Of a DNA stretch of 36,301 nt, positions 9,387 through 20,200 are shown in pieces (positions within the stretch are counted from its first letter, which is position 1; every line of letters begins with the position of its first letter). The notes beneath the pieces are model-generated. The model was not told the origin of the DNA and searched no databases. It saw only the letters and a program-made list of their open reading frames with translations. The DNA lies in NCBI RefSeq assembly GCF_963678635.1, contig NW_026970653.1:64001-100301 (forward strand), given 5' to 3'. Both the position numbers and the translations under genes were made by a program. Source of the stretch: Symsagittifera roscoffensis (lineage: Eukaryota; Xenacoelomorpha; Acoela; Convolutidae).

Positions 9387-9862
9387 GTTCCGAGTTTAGA
9401 ACAAAACGGATTATTTATGCTTGGTGTGGTTTGCTTTATTCAGTCACTTTTCGCCAATCGAAATAAAAGTTTTCAACAGATTTTTTTTACCCCATTGAAA
9501 CTATCGACTTCTTGAGTTCAAATCTTGATCAAAATTTTTTTAAACTCCGATCAATTTTGCATTTTTCTAGGAGTTTGAAATAGGCTAATTTGGACTAAAT
9601 TCTGCGCGCTTTGAAGAATTAATTTGTAATGCTGAGAGCGTAACGCCAACTATTTTTGCGTGGCGAATTATCCCGCAAAACAAAATCTTTCCAAATTGTA
9701 CTGAGGTTAACTAATCGATCGTATTTATTTCGTAGGACTTAAATTTCATCTCTGATTTTGTCCAAAATTCATAGATTTTCAGTATTTTTTTAAAAACTTT
9801 CCGATATGGATTAAGCGGCAGTCGGAACATTCAGGTATTGCCCTGATATATGAGCAATCTTG
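9387..9862 (+). mobile_element. Helentron-like element (R1), second-subfamily copy
   Basis: It begins GTTCCGAGTTTAG after TATTATTT and ends GAGCAATCTTG followed by TTGG. It has the subterminal CAGTCGGAAC and is similar to 8662-9159 along its length. Its ends are more decayed and it encodes nothing. Confidence 0.75.
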
Positions 9863-10930
9863 TTGGCTATTTGTCGCACTTTTTGTGTGCCATATGCAAG
9901 ACAAGCATGTATGGTGAAAAGTAGCGGAAAATCACAGAATGAAACATGCAATGAACGAGATATTGAACACAAAGCGACTTTCAGAATAGGAAGTTATTGC
10001 CAAGCCAATTTCAATATTTATAGTAATATTGCTTATCGTGTAATATTGCTAATAAAGGACCATCAATTAAAGCCGCTCATCGCTGTAGAAAACCTGTTGT
10101 TCCTTCGACCAATGAACTTGGGTTGTTAATTGCCGTCGTCATTTCTTAAGTAACCTGAAAAAAAAAACATAGAGGGTATCCAGATTGGTACAATATTAAG
10201 ATATCTCTAGCTATGTCCCCTCTTTAGTACCTAGTAAGAAATCGCCATCTCTATTATGACCTAGTTCAGCGGTTAATCAAATGCGAATTTTGTACCTATT
10301 ATCAAATCTCGTGTCCCCCTTTTGCAAAAAGGGGATAATTGAAGAGATCTCAATATTAAAAGTTTGTCTCTTGTTTTTGAGCGGCTTTTTCATTTGAAAG
10401 CTGAATTCAGGTTGGACGAGCTGAAAAACAATGAAGTTGTCACCCTTTAGCGGCGAACTGAAATCCTTGATTAGATATGGTAGATCCGATGCATTGAGAG
10501 AGAATATATTGCCCTCCTTTAGCAAAAAGCCAGCACTGCTGGCTTGATTTGATTGTTTAACGGAATGGCTTTGGGAAATGACCCCCCAAAATGGTGAGAA
10601 AATAGAATAGACTGAGTTTTTGACGTATTTATGGACCAAAAAGAAACTGCAAGATGTCCAAAACTTTCAACAAACTGGGCATCTGCTATTTATTTGTAAA
10701 AATTGATTGTTTATTGGCTGATAGTCTATTGCTAATTGTACCGAACCGTTTTTCATAGCAGTATTCACAATGGGAGCCAAGAACTGTTCACTCGTGCATT
10801 TAGTCAATCGCACGATATGTTCTTATTAGATGAGTTTTTTTTCAGTTTCTGCCCCCACTTTTGCTTGAAACGGCACCGGAACTTGTTCTCCCTTTTCTTG
10901 ACTTATAATCAGCGGGGAATTGAATGATGA
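9863..10930. other. Intergenic, no supported gene
   Basis: A 121-codon frame on the minus strand (10277-10639) has no recognisable motif. No other coding signal or repeat end was found. Confidence 0.35.
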
Positions 10931-11293
10931 GATAATGCATGAGGTTTCTTTGCATATCCAAACGTTGAAAAACTAAATCCGAATTTCTCTTTGTATACGG
11001 CTTCCACTTTTCCCAAATTACATTAAGGTCTACTTTAGTGACTACATCCGGACGATATCCGGTCTAACTGGAAATATCTGTACTCCCAGTTTCGATTACA
11101 CATCTAGTACGATTCTCTAAACATAGGAATTGAGCGGACTTTGAATTCCATCCCAAAGACGAAACATTTACGATCGGAGTACGAGGCAATTCAACCTTGC
11201 ACTATTGTAGTTGACATACATTGTATCTATTGGGCACTTTTGAATGGGGAAAATCTTAGTTGAAGGCAAGTAATTGGTTATCAGATCAGCTGT

Positions 11294-12030
11294 TCATTTA
11301 CAAGCGAGGGAGACCGGGCTGCCTGTGTCCGCGGTCGTTTTTAATAAAGTTTTTGCACATCCGAAAGTAATCTGAAAACTCCTCACCTTACCGGTCGCCG
11401 CCTTTTTCACTGACCCGGTTGATTCCAAAAATGGGGATAACTCACTTGGGAATATTTCATTGTCAGTCGCCAAAACTGCCAACTCCGATTCCATATGAGA
11501 AGTTATGAAATTAAAGCCTAATTTGGTCATCTCGTCCAAATCTGCATCTCCATTTGCCACCCTACAAAAACTTCAGCCCTTAGCAAATTGTCCTTTCTTG
11601 CTACAATTCAGGCAAGTGACACCTCGAGCTTGGCAGGATTGTTTATGATTCTCATGAATTTATTTCCAGAGAAATTGCAAGGCTTTCCGGAAATATAGCA
11701 AATAAAGAGGAAATCCAATAGCGAGTTTTCCGATTTCTCTTGTTCTTGGTTCGAGTTCTTGGTTCGAGTTTGATTGCAGCCGATTGATTCTGTCTGAGAG
11801 TTAAGTTTTTTTTTTGCTCTGTTCTAAAAACAAAGATCTATGTTTGATCCGGAAGTTTCGAAATTTTTTTGGCTGGATTGGGTCTGACTTCCCGAGGATG
11901 ACGGATTTTCTAATTGTTTCTGAAAAGTGGATGCAGTTTGTGCCCCCTTTTTCAGAAGCAGGGCTTTTTCAGTGTGCACATGGCGGATACCTAAGTCCCT
12001 CTGAATATCCTTAAAGTGCATTTTAGCAAG
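11294..12030 (-). pseudogene. Gag-nucleocapsid-protease remnant of an LTR retrotransposon
   Basis: Reading the minus strand from 12030 down, first comes a gag C-terminal-like stretch (QRDLGIRHVHTEKALLLKKG) that stays open to about 11824. Next come zinc-knuckle-like cysteines at about 11650-11565 (HKQSCQARG followed by TCLNCSKKGQFAKG). Last is a retropepsin-like segment with the active-site motif ADTGSPVSL (the DTGS codons are at 11318-11329). Frameshifts and stops separate the parts, and a stop follows at 11294-11296; further weak protease-like peptide (CPIDTMYVNYN) follows in another frame near 11200. Gag-knuckle-protease is the standard LTR-retrotransposon order. It is dead, runs opposite to the pol remnant at 1-3651, and no RT or LTR is seen with it. 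Confidence 0.7.
11742..11767. repeat. 13-bp perfect tandem duplication
   Basis: The unit gttcttggttcga occurs twice in a row, within the gag-protease remnant. Confidence 0.8.
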
Positions 12031-12140
12031 AGCAAAACAATGAAAAAACACATGACGCTAACTGCTTCGTTCTCTCTATATTAATAAAGTCTTACCAAAA
12101 TAGGTCTTACTAGATCGAAGTTGTTCCATCTAAACTTGCT

Positions 12141-12915
12141 GTTCCGACTTCTGAAGAAATTGCCGGAACATTTGAGCTCGGGTTTTTTTTCTCTAGACAA
12201 ATATTGACTTTATTGAGTTAGGACCGAGGTGTATAACTCATAGAGTAATTTCGGATAGGGTACACCGTCTGCTCGTCACGCTATCTTATTTTCGGCCGGA
12301 TAGATTCGTGCAACTTCTTAGTCTAATACCAATCCTAATCTTACTCTTATACTATCTAGTCTCAGGTTGTTTAACTAGTCTCTGCTAGGCTCAATAGATC
12401 TAGGGTATACTGGTTTATTGCGGTTGCTGAAGTCTTCTTGGAGAGTCAACTAATTTCTAAGTTAAATTCAAATCTCTCTGGTGCTGAAATTACAAGTAAT
12501 TTCAGCACTTACAAATAAGTGGGTTGTTAGTTAGATGGATCATGATTGGTTAATATTAAATACTTTACAGTGGTAAAATATCTAATTTATCCAATCATAA
12601 AATGTAGTTTAGATCAGGTTCCATTATGACAAGCCATTTTTGACAGAATTTTTGCCGCCAAAACGTATCGTTGTCTTGAGCTCAAATTTAAAAAAATATT
12701 TGACCTGTGATCATTTTTTGTAAACTTATGGGGTTTTAAAGGTTGCCATTTCGGCCAATTAGATTTTCTACTTTTGTTCAGGCGAATTATTTCACTTTGC
12801 ACTTTTTTTAAATTGTTTTTGAAAATTTCATCACTTTTTCAAAGCAAACACTTCTAGATGGACCCTAAAAGGCAGTCGGAACAATAAGGGCTTTGTCCTG
12901 ATACGAGCAGTCGTG
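12141..12915 (+). mobile_element. Helentron-like element (R1) interrupted by about 410 bp
   Basis: The 5' part (12141-12213) starts GTTCCGACTTCTG. The 3' part (from about 12630) resumes at aagccatttttgac and ends GAGCAGTCGTG at 12915, with the subterminal CAGTCGGAAC at about 12872 and a near-3' hairpin. Both termini are flanked by T. The intervening DNA (about 12214-12629) is absent from the other copies. Confidence 0.75.
12214..12629. mobile_element. Unknown insertion inside an R1 copy, with a perfect hairpin
   Basis: This stretch interrupts the R1 element at 12141-12915, so it is a later insertion. It contains a perfect 13-bp inverted repeat with a 2-nt loop at about 12480-12507 (gtgctgaaattac, aa, gtaatttcagcac). 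It encodes nothing, and I could not find convincing terminal repeats or a target duplication. It could be a solo LTR or a MITE. Confidence 0.45.
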
Positions 12916-13571
12916 TTGTAGTGTTTTAAACGTGATTTTGTTCTCGAAAAAACTTGAATACACAAGAATATATTAAACAATTCCAAAATGCTGCTGATTG
13001 CGATTGTAAATAAACCTTCATTTTTTATTCAAAGTTAATTTAAATTAATTTGATTGTAGAGACTTTCGATTTCTCCAGAACACAAATTCATTTTGATTTT
13101 GATTTTTTTTTGCATAGTGCTGACTTCAATCTAGAGAAATCATGTCATTGCGTATTTTTCAGCTTACATATTTTAATCAAAATAACTATTGACATAATGC
13201 AGATAAAACCTGTTTGATTAAAAATTTATAAAGAATACATGATAAATGATTGTTCCAAGTTAAGATTATACCATTCCATAAGCGTCAAAGTTATTTAAAA
13301 TCTTGAACTTCAAATTTTACGCGAACACAATCATTGGTTTATTATCAAATAAATGGGCAATACTTCATTTGAAACGTCCAAAGGCCGTGAAAATTTTAAA
13401 AAAATAATGCAAGATTATACAAATGGTGAAGCTAAAATGAGCAAATTGCGCAAAAATTGGTATTTGCAATCACATATATTCAAATATGCGTTACATTCTC
13501 TCAAGATCTACACGTGCATATGGTTGCAGAGAAAAATTCAAAACAAAAGAGAGTTCCTCCGATATACAATT
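12916..13571. other. Intergenic downstream of synapsin
   Basis: AT-rich DNA beyond the synapsin polyadenylation signal. Nothing recognised. Confidence 0.4.
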
Positions 13572-13577
13572 TTTATT
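13572..13577 (-). terminator. Polyadenylation signal of synapsin
   Basis: AATAAA on the minus strand lies about 55 nt beyond the synapsin stop codon. It is the first such hexamer after the stop. Confidence 0.6.
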
Positions 13578-13630
13578 ACAGATCATTGCCGTCCGTGAAC
13601 CAAGTTCGCTTATGTCGCACGCTCGAAATC

Positions 13631-14230
13631 TCACTCGAAGAAACTGGAGAAAGCGTTCCTCAGCTTTTTGATCGAAGCATCGTCGGGTTGCTCTGTGGGC
13701 GGCGGAACACCTGCACTTGGAGGTGGCGCACCGTTCATTCGTCCACCCGGTGGCATCTGCTGGCTCTGGGGAGGTTGCTGCGGAGGACCTCTTTGAGGAG
13801 GTCCCGCTGGAGGTCGAACTCCTCCCATTCCTTGAGGTCCCATCGGAGACTGCTGAGGAACCGTAGGGGGCATCTGTCCTTGAGGTCGAGCTCCTGGGCC
13901 GTTCATGCTCATACCTCCCATGGGCCCACTTGAATGAGGGGGTTGACCTCCCATGCCGGGAATTGTGGGTTGCTGCCGGGGAGGCGGCGGCATCGGTCCG
14001 GAACTAGGAACCCGATTTCCAGGACTGGGCATAGGTCCAGTTTGGCTTCTAGAGGGCTCGTTTGGTGACGATTTAGGAGGTTGGTTTTGAAGGGGAACCG
14101 GTTGCTTGGCATGTTGTGGTTGACCAGGCAAATGACCTCCTTGTGGCGGGACTTGATTTCCCATTGGACCTTTGCTAAGATCGGAACCGGGATGGTTGGC
14201 CAAACCCTGCTTGTGCTTTTCGTCCGCCAT
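13631..14230 (-). CDS. Syn: Synapsin last exon E13 with domain-E-like C-terminus
   Basis: The acceptor is aattttag; the first codon is ATG, but this is probably internal, since the E12 and E11 donors both deliver phase 0. It encodes 199 residues, mostly Pro/Gly/Gln/Met-rich (domain-D-like), finishing [18 protein letters not shown] and a stop at 13631-13633. The end resembles the short conserved domain E of synapsin 'a' isoforms (a basic, hydrophobic helix with FxSxF), needed for presynaptic targeting and vesicle clustering in other animals. Confidence 0.9.
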   Translation of the reverse strand: MADEKHKQGLANHPGSDLSKGPMGNQVPPQGGHLPGQPQHAKQPVPLQNQPPKSSPNEPSRSQTGPMPSPGNRVPSSGPMPPPPRQQPTIPGMGGQPPHSSGPMGGMSMNGPGARPQGQMPPTVPQQSPMGPQGMGGVRPPAGPPQRGPPQQPPQSQQMPPGGRMNGAPPPSAGVPPPTEQPDDASIKKLRNAFSSFFE

Positions 14231-17200
14231 CTAAAATTGGTACTTAATTAACAACTTAACTAATAATTTTTTCAAAATAGTGATTAATTTTCACACCATA
14301 CAACAAGAAACCAAATCAAAATACACAATGCGATATCAAGAAATGAATGCCGCGCATACACATTTCCATAGATGAAGTCGATCGTTAAAATTTGAAGCGA
14401 CTATAGACTATGGCCAAAGTGTTGTTGCCTTGTCTTACCATGAGAAGCAGCTATGTGCAAAGTGAAGAAACTAAATCAAGGCGGGCATATACAATCATTA
14501 TTCAATCGCTGAATTGAAGTTTTTCGTCTTGTGTTCTCAATGTGACATCTTATAGCAAAAGAGAGATTTAAAGCTAAAAACATCCACAAATTATAATGAT
14601 GGGGCCAGAAATGACATCACGAAGCGATGATATTAAGCTGATTGCTGATGATTGGCTGAATCAGCGAGTGGACTCACGCATCAATCAGTTTCACCTTTTT
14701 GGTCATCGCAATTACGAAGAATTTTCGACCTAGTCGTGTCAGTCGATACATTTTGCTTCCCGACGTCGAATACCCGACAACTCTGGCCGGTCCTCTTCGA
14801 TTTGCCAAGTTTTCTTCTGGAACGTTCGGTGAAAACATAGTAGCGATGATTCGACCACCGATTCCAATTTTTGAATTTGACTGTTGATTGGGATGATTCG
14901 GTTTTTTGAACGAATCACCCCGAGTAACACTCGAGTCGCTTTTGCTAGAAGTAATTCTGCTCGAGTTGGTGGCAACTTGTTTGTTTGCTGTCGATTGAAG
15001 TTGCGAACTAGCAGAAGCTGCTTTAGCGTTGCGAATGATCTATAAAATATGGAGGATGTTTTATAACTTCAAAATGGTTTAATGCGAGCTTGTGTTTTTG
15101 CTGTTGAAGTTTGATGGACTCTGGTCTTGATGAGATGACGTGAGGTTATGAGATTTAACAACTATAGGTGTCTATATGCACAAATGCGCCCAAATTATCC
15201 GTGCCACCGATTCGGCACACTTTTTTGTTCAGCATCCATTTTAACTTCAAAAAAATGTTATTCCATATCTCAAAATTGAAACTAAAGTAAGAAAGACACC
15301 CGCTGAACAATTTGCATTAGAAATGAAATCACAATATGCAATTTAAAATCGTGTGTAGATAAGGCCGCGATATTTAACCAAAAAGAAAAAAAACTACGGA
15401 AGAAAAACAAAACTTCAAAACTCATTTAGGGACATACTTATACCAGTCACTTCGCCTTTTGCTTACATAAGATCGGTGCTAAGTAAAATCATGATTATTT
15501 ATAAATTTAATAATGATATCAGATGCCGCCGCAAATTTTTCACAATAAAATAGAAGTGCTGCGTCGAAAATCTCACTGAATATATAATGCATGAAGGTAA
15601 TCTTGATGCTTTGATAGATGAAAGTATGCCGACTATAACAAGAGGTGAAGAAAGGTCACGCTAATGTGTCGTGATGAACATTCTCTTGATTACTTCCCCA
15701 TTTTCTTGTTTACTACCATCTTTGTTTACTTGTTTGTATGTGTTCACCTTTTTCAGTCGGGCAACCGCAACCACTTTCCTACCGAATCTACTCAATCTGA
15801 AAGTGGCACCCGACGCCGCGTATTGCGCCCCCACAGTGCTGTAGCCGCCTGCTACGTAATAGTTAGGGAGTCGACAGGAGGCGGAGGAAGTCTGTCCCCC
15901 AGCTGGACTGGCTCGGTGTTGCTGCTGCTGCTGCTGTTGGTGGGGGGAGGAACGAGAGGAGGGGCGCGAAGAGGAGTTGCCGCCGCCGCCACCACCACCC
16001 GAGGGCGCGTAGTTTAAGGCAGAGGCCTTTCACACACAACAAAATTAGAACAAGGGCCTTCAACTGTTCCTGCTAAATTGTTTTCAGCAAGGCCTGGTAG
16101 CAATAGCGCCAATCTTATCAACAAAAACTACTAAATTGTGGTAAAAATCTAATAATTTACCAAGAAATTGAGTGTTAACAAAACATGCGCTTGCGAACTT
16201 GGCAACTCAATAGAATACAAAATATTCAGGGTTTTGAACAATTAGGCGGATCTTGAATTATGCGGTTCCACTTTTAAAATGTTTTTGAAGAGTTTTCTCG
16301 TCCAAATAAACTCTAGTGTTGACAAAAACTACTTGTTACAAAATTTTCATTCATGAAAAAAATTCTTGTCATACAATTCCAATAATGGTTTTTCCACTTC
16401 TTTATAAGAATCGAGCTGCAAGCATTCTTTACAAGCAATTTTTGCATCACTGGAATTGTATGACAGGCATTTTATTCATCAGAAAAAAAATATTTTGAGC
16501 TTTTGCTTAAATTTTCGAAACAGCGAAGTTAAGTGTCAATAATATCCCACATAAAAACCAATCGAAGATTTGCCATCTGAGTTTTTCCATAAAACTTTGC
16601 ATCAAAAAACTTGTTAGAAAAAACGTAGCTTTTTGTATTCAGATAGAATTTTTACTTTCAAAATTTCAATGGCTGAAAATCGTGGTTTGTTTCTTATTTG
16701 TCTCATTTTTATCATACCATAGAAATTTTTTTTTCGTTTTTGTAGTAAGAATATGACTTACCTTAATAGAATAATAAGCGTTTTTTTCTCGAAAAAGTCG
16801 AAAATTATGGAGCCACTTCTTTAAAATGCATTAACTTAGACAATTAAAGATGGGATTTATCAATTTCAGAGAATCCAACATCATTTATGGAAAAAATACT
16901 GATAATTTAATTTTCATAAATTGAGCTGGAAAGATAAACATTTGTCATAGATTAAATTCAAGAATTTGTTTGATGAACAACTTTGCCAAACAAATGACAA
17001 TGACATATAATAATAAACAGATGTCAAATAATCATCGAAATGGGTTGAGTGATATATCATAATGAAGCCCATTTAGTCGTGATTTGAACGACATTAAAAA
17101 TTTCCCAAAAAATCCCAGTGTTGAGAAAAAATTGTTAAAAAATTTTGTTTTTTTTTTCGACCGAATTCAGTGATGATAGTTTGTTAAGTTGGTCTTTCAG

Positions 17201-20200
17201 GCTAGGAAAAATTGGTTTCTTTTAATCGAAACTTGTTTTAAACGCTTTGGCACTTCAAAAGAAAAAATTTAAAAAAATTGTGCAAAAAAAAGAAAAAATT
17301 CCAATTTTTTATTTTTGGTATACTTTTTTTTGAAGACAACTACTGTTCTTATTTTTGCTTAACTTACTAACTTTTTACGCATGCATATATTTTTCTCATT
17401 TCAGCGCATATAAAAAACGACATTAATTTGGAGAAATTAATACTTTGAAGATCTTCATATTGTAGTTTTCAGGAATATTGTCGAAACATTCAATGCTACT
17501 TGCACAGCAACCGACTATAATTGTTTTTTTTTAAATAACTTTTGGGAATTGCCCCTACTACAAAATAGCTTCGAGTTTCGCTTAAAATCTTCTAGCTATC
17601 TAGTTTAAATATCGTATTCAGTTTGCGTCTACGTCTTCTCATTCTTCCAGAAATTGAGAGGAGCCAGAGCGTTGCTTTTTCCTGACAATTTTCAATAGTG
17701 AAAAACTTTTTTTTGGATTTTGTAAAAACTTTAATTAAAAATGGATGAAGGAAATCCAAATTTGAAAAATTGCTGATAATAGTCATCATTTTTGTAAAGT
17801 CAAGGTTGCTCAAAGATTGCCAATCTGAACTTATTTATGAACGTGTGGATGTAGTGAATTGTCCACCAAGTATTTTAAAGTCAACATTTTGAATCTAACT
17901 ATCATATTACCATGATCACTTATTCTCTGTGAATCAGACACCTACCAATCGTGTATATGTTAACGTCAGCTTATGCGGTGCTCAAGCTGGCAATCTTCGT
18001 CAACTGTTGAAAGAGTATAGTTTGCTCATTCATCTCAAATGATTCTTGTATTTACTTATTGTTCCGACTTTCGATACGAAAGTAACGGAATATTTGTGTT
18101 CGGGGTGGGTTTTTTTTCTACAGACAAATTTCGACTTTTTAAAAAGCCTATTTTGACGGAAATTTTTTATATCATTCGAAAGGTATTGTTGTCTTGAGCT
18201 CAAATTTGAAAAGATATTTCACCTGTGATCTTTTTTTGTTAAATTATGGGGATTTAAAGATTGCCATTTTGGCCAATTTGGGACAATTAACGCGCGATAT
18301 ATTTCGCGCTACTAACGCGTAAGCGGAGAGTTAATCCGTCATAGAAATCGTTCCAAATTGGTTTAACGAAGCTTATTTGCCATAGTTGATATGTTACAAG
18401 TAGTGAAATCTATCCTTTTGTACTTTATATGGCGTGTGGGGGATGATTTTTATCAAAAAAATTTCAAATTTAAAAAGAAAAATTTCATTTTGTTTTATTA
18501 CTTTTAATTTTTTAATGTTATTACTGCTCCATAAACCTTAATAGGCAGTTGGAACATTCAGGGCTTCGCCCTGATACGAGCAGTCTGGTTGTTTCGACTT
18601 TCGATACGAAAGTAACGGAAAGTTTGTGCTCGGGGTGGGTTTTTTTTCTTCAGACAAATTTCGATTTTTTAACTAGCCATTTTTGACGGAACTTTTTTAT
18701 ATCAATCAAAAACTATTGTTGTCTTGAGCTTAAATTTGAAAAGATATTTCACCTGTGATCATTTTTTGTAAAGATACGAGGGTTTAAAGGTTGCCATTTT
18801 GGTCATTTTGACCAATTTGGTACAATTAACGCGCGATATAATTCGAGCTATTAACGCGTAAGCGGAGATTTAATCAGTCTTAGAAATCGTTCCAAATTGG
18901 TTGAAAGAAGCTTATTTGCCATAATTGGATTGTTTCAAGGAACGAAATCTATCTTTTTGTACTTTATATGGCGTGTGGGGGGATGATTCTCATAAAAAAT
19001 TTCAAATCTAAAAAATTTCATTTTGTTTTTTTTTTCAATTAATTTTTTAAAGTTATTACTGCTCCATAAACCTTAAAAGGCAGTCGGAACATTCAGGGCT
19101 TCGCCCTGATCCGAGCAGTCTTGTTTAACTTTCATTTTAATTCAACTCTATTATAGCTTACTCTATATATAGAGGTTTAGGAGAATTTGCAGAACGTTTT
19201 TTATCCATTTATCCTTGTATCAAGTGGGAAAGTGTCATTAGTCCAAAAATTCAGACCTGAGAGCAGCTTAAAACATCCAGCTCCAAGTCAAACTAAAATA
19301 ACCGAATAGTTATTTTATTATTGTTCCGACTTTCGATACGAAAGTAACGGAATATTTGTGCTCGGGGTGGGTTTTTTTTTCTTCAGACAAACTTCGACTT
19401 TTTAACTAGCCATTTTTGACGGATTTTATATCATTCGCAAGTTACTTTTGTCCTGAGCTCAAATTTGAAAAAATATTTCACCTGTGATCATTTTTCGTAA
19501 AGTTATGAGGGTTTAAAGATTGTCATTTTGGCCATTTTGACCAATTTGGGACAATTAACGCGCGATATAACTCGCGCTATTAACGCGTAAGTGGAGATTT
19601 AATCCGTCTTAAAAATTGTTCCAAATTGGTTGAAAGAAGCTTATTTGCCATAATTGATTTGTTACAAGGAGCGAAATCTATTGTTTTGTACTTTATATGG
19701 CGTGTGGGGGGATGATTTTCATCGAAAAATTTTCAAATTTTAGAAAAAAGTTTTTCATTTATTTTATTTCATTCAATATTTTTATGTTGTTTATGATAGT
19801 ACTGCTCCATAAACGTTAAAAGGCAGTGGGAACTTTCAGTACTTTGCCCTGATACGAGCAGTCTTGTCTAATTTAATTGCCAGTTTTGTCTTTTATTGGA
19901 AAATTTATGTTTTTTCACTCACAGCTTTTTGTCTAAAGTAAAAACAAGTGACTAGCTTGGGCAAATAGTTTCGACTAGCTTGGGAAAAAGACGTTTTCTC
20001 TAAGATTTTTGAACTTCATCTCAGTTTTACACTTCATTTTTAGAAATTTGTCTATTTCAGAGGTTATAGACAGACAGCAGCTAGTGCATTGCTGTCACGC
20101 GATGTGTCGCGTAATCTTTTGCGAAATATTGGAAGAGAAAAATATCAATCTAGCATAATCGCCTGTTTCTTTTTCCCGTTTGAAAACTAGAAAAATAGAC

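Larger units (their letters stand above)
16027..18060. other. Synapsin intron E10-E11, 3' half
   Basis: AT-rich non-coding DNA with an inverted repeat at 16367-16465 and an R3 repeat fragment near 16930-17520. No exon was found in it. Confidence 0.5.

Noticed and set aside
10277-10639. 121-codon open frame on the minus strand
   Set aside because: It has no recognised motif and no splice sites that fit neighbours, and frames of about 100-120 codons occur by chance elsewhere in this AT-rich window.
11387-11561. Apparent exon (tttgtag acceptor, AAG^gtgagg donor) on the minus strand
   Set aside because: The flanking zinc-knuckle-like and DTGS peptides show it is part of a retrotransposon gag-protease remnant, not a spliced host exon.
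13457-13933. 158-codon Arg/Ser-rich open frame on the plus strand
   Set aside because: It is the complement of the Pro/Gly-rich last synapsin exon; its composition is the mirror of that repeat.
15664-16017. 117-codon plus-strand frame rich in Gly, Leu and Ala
   Set aside because: It is the complement of synapsin exon E11 with its Gln and Gly runs.
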